A DNA stretch of 53,249 nucleotides from Cyclobacteriaceae bacterium (GTDB lineage Bacteria; Bacteroidota; Bacteroidia; Cytophagales; Cyclobacteriaceae). Where the stretch lies: contig JAFIEV010000008.1 of NCBI GenBank assembly GCA_020832305.1, positions 1 to 53,249 of the forward strand, given 5' to 3'. A program made the position numbers and the translations under genes. The notes under the pieces were generated by a model that had not been told where the DNA came from, ran no database searches, and was given only the letters and a program-made list of their open reading frames with translations. Below are positions 52,973 to 53,249 of the stretch, in pieces. The first letter of the stretch is position 1; every line of letters begins with the position of its first letter.

Positions 52973-53239
52973 AAAATCTACCCGATCTTTAGAAAAAAGA
53001 ATATATATAAATCCGCTGCTCACCGATTGGATAAGGCGGTCAACCATTATAACAAAAAAAGGAAACACAGGGCCTTTAAAATGAAGTATGCTCCAATGGA
53101 ATTCTATGAAAATTACTTATCTTTAAGCGCCCAAGAAAGACCGACGGTGATTATTTATACCAATGGCAATGTAAACTTCGAAGGGGTATTTAACCCCAAC
53201 GATGTTTGCCCAAGAGAAGAACCTCTGGCTCATAATTGA
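52973..53239 (+). pseudogene. 5'-truncated transposase/integrase-core tail
   Basis: Open frame of 88 codons from just after TAA 52970-52972 to TGA 53237-53239. The middle reads HRLDKAVNHYNKKRKHRAFK, then YAPMEFYENYL, the pattern of the C-terminal integrase-core end of IS3-type transposases (a NHYNxxRxHxxL block followed by a P-x-x-F/Y motif). No Met-containing N-terminal half is present: upstream is the repeat at 52735-52960. So this is a remnant cut at the repeat junction, or an element whose other part lies elsewhere. Family assignment is by pattern only. Confidence 0.5.
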
Positions 53240-53249
53240 CCGATAGATG

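Overview
The window comes from a chromosome of a Bacteroidota bacterium, probably a Cytophagia/Cytophagales-type marine or soil polysaccharide degrader. The grounds are a SusC/SusD outer-membrane pair, an ECF sigma factor with a FecR anti-sigma factor whose receptor carries an STN domain, a Lacal_2735-type small protein, promoter -7 boxes of the Bacteroidota form TAnnTTTG, and several palindromic intergenic repeats typical of the phylum. I cannot name the species.

Region 1 (1-24270) is one large polysaccharide utilisation locus. From 23267 down to position 1 every gene lies on the minus strand. In transcription order these are a GH39-like glycosidase, a GH28 protein, a GH105-DUF4861 fusion and a secreted RraA-like protein; then an SSS-family symporter, UxaC, an SDR fructuronate reductase, a cytoplasmic RraA-like protein and UxuA; then ECF sigma, FecR, SusC (with STN), SusD, two more GH39-like glycosidases and the start of a secreted protein that runs off the window. 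A divergent AraC regulator (23389-24270) sits at the head. The logic is surface binding and import of oligosaccharides, periplasmic hydrolysis, symport of uronic acid, and conversion of glucuronate through fructuronate and mannonate to 2-keto-3-deoxygluconate. KDG kinase and KDPG aldolase are not in the window, and neither are the galacturonate-branch enzymes UxaA/UxaB. A 21-bp-spaced TTTGC direct repeat occurs upstream of both the symporter operon and the glycosidase operon and is a candidate AraC operator.

Region 2 (24271-25539) is a short bridge: a GNAT/mono-cluster ferredoxin pair, a gene-poor stretch and tRNA-Asp(GTC). Region 3 (25711-36840) is a complete myo-inositol catabolic operon: class II aldolase, IolB, IolC, IolD, an SSS symporter, IolA, IolE and IolG, ended by a clear terminator. 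It is controlled by a divergent LacI-type regulator, with a perfect 16-bp palindrome in the promoter interval. Sampled lines of this block are visibly richer in G+C than the flanking loci.

Region 4 (36874-51679) is general genome content: a YdeI-like protein, a LURP-one-like protein, an ABC-F ATPase, a small Bacteroidota protein, a tight three-gene operon (circularly permuted ATP-grasp, alpha-E, transglutaminase-like protease) whose product is unknown, divergent ClpB, a Bcr/CflA-type MFS exporter, a lipoprotein oligopeptidase B and a gamma-glutamylcyclotransferase-like protein. Region 5 (51680-53249) is decaying or repeat-rich: three regularly spaced TCCCGC/GCGGGA hairpins, a RidA-family gene cut from its lipoprotein signal peptide by one in-frame TAG, a widespread Bacteroidota intergenic repeat, and a 5'-truncated transposase tail.
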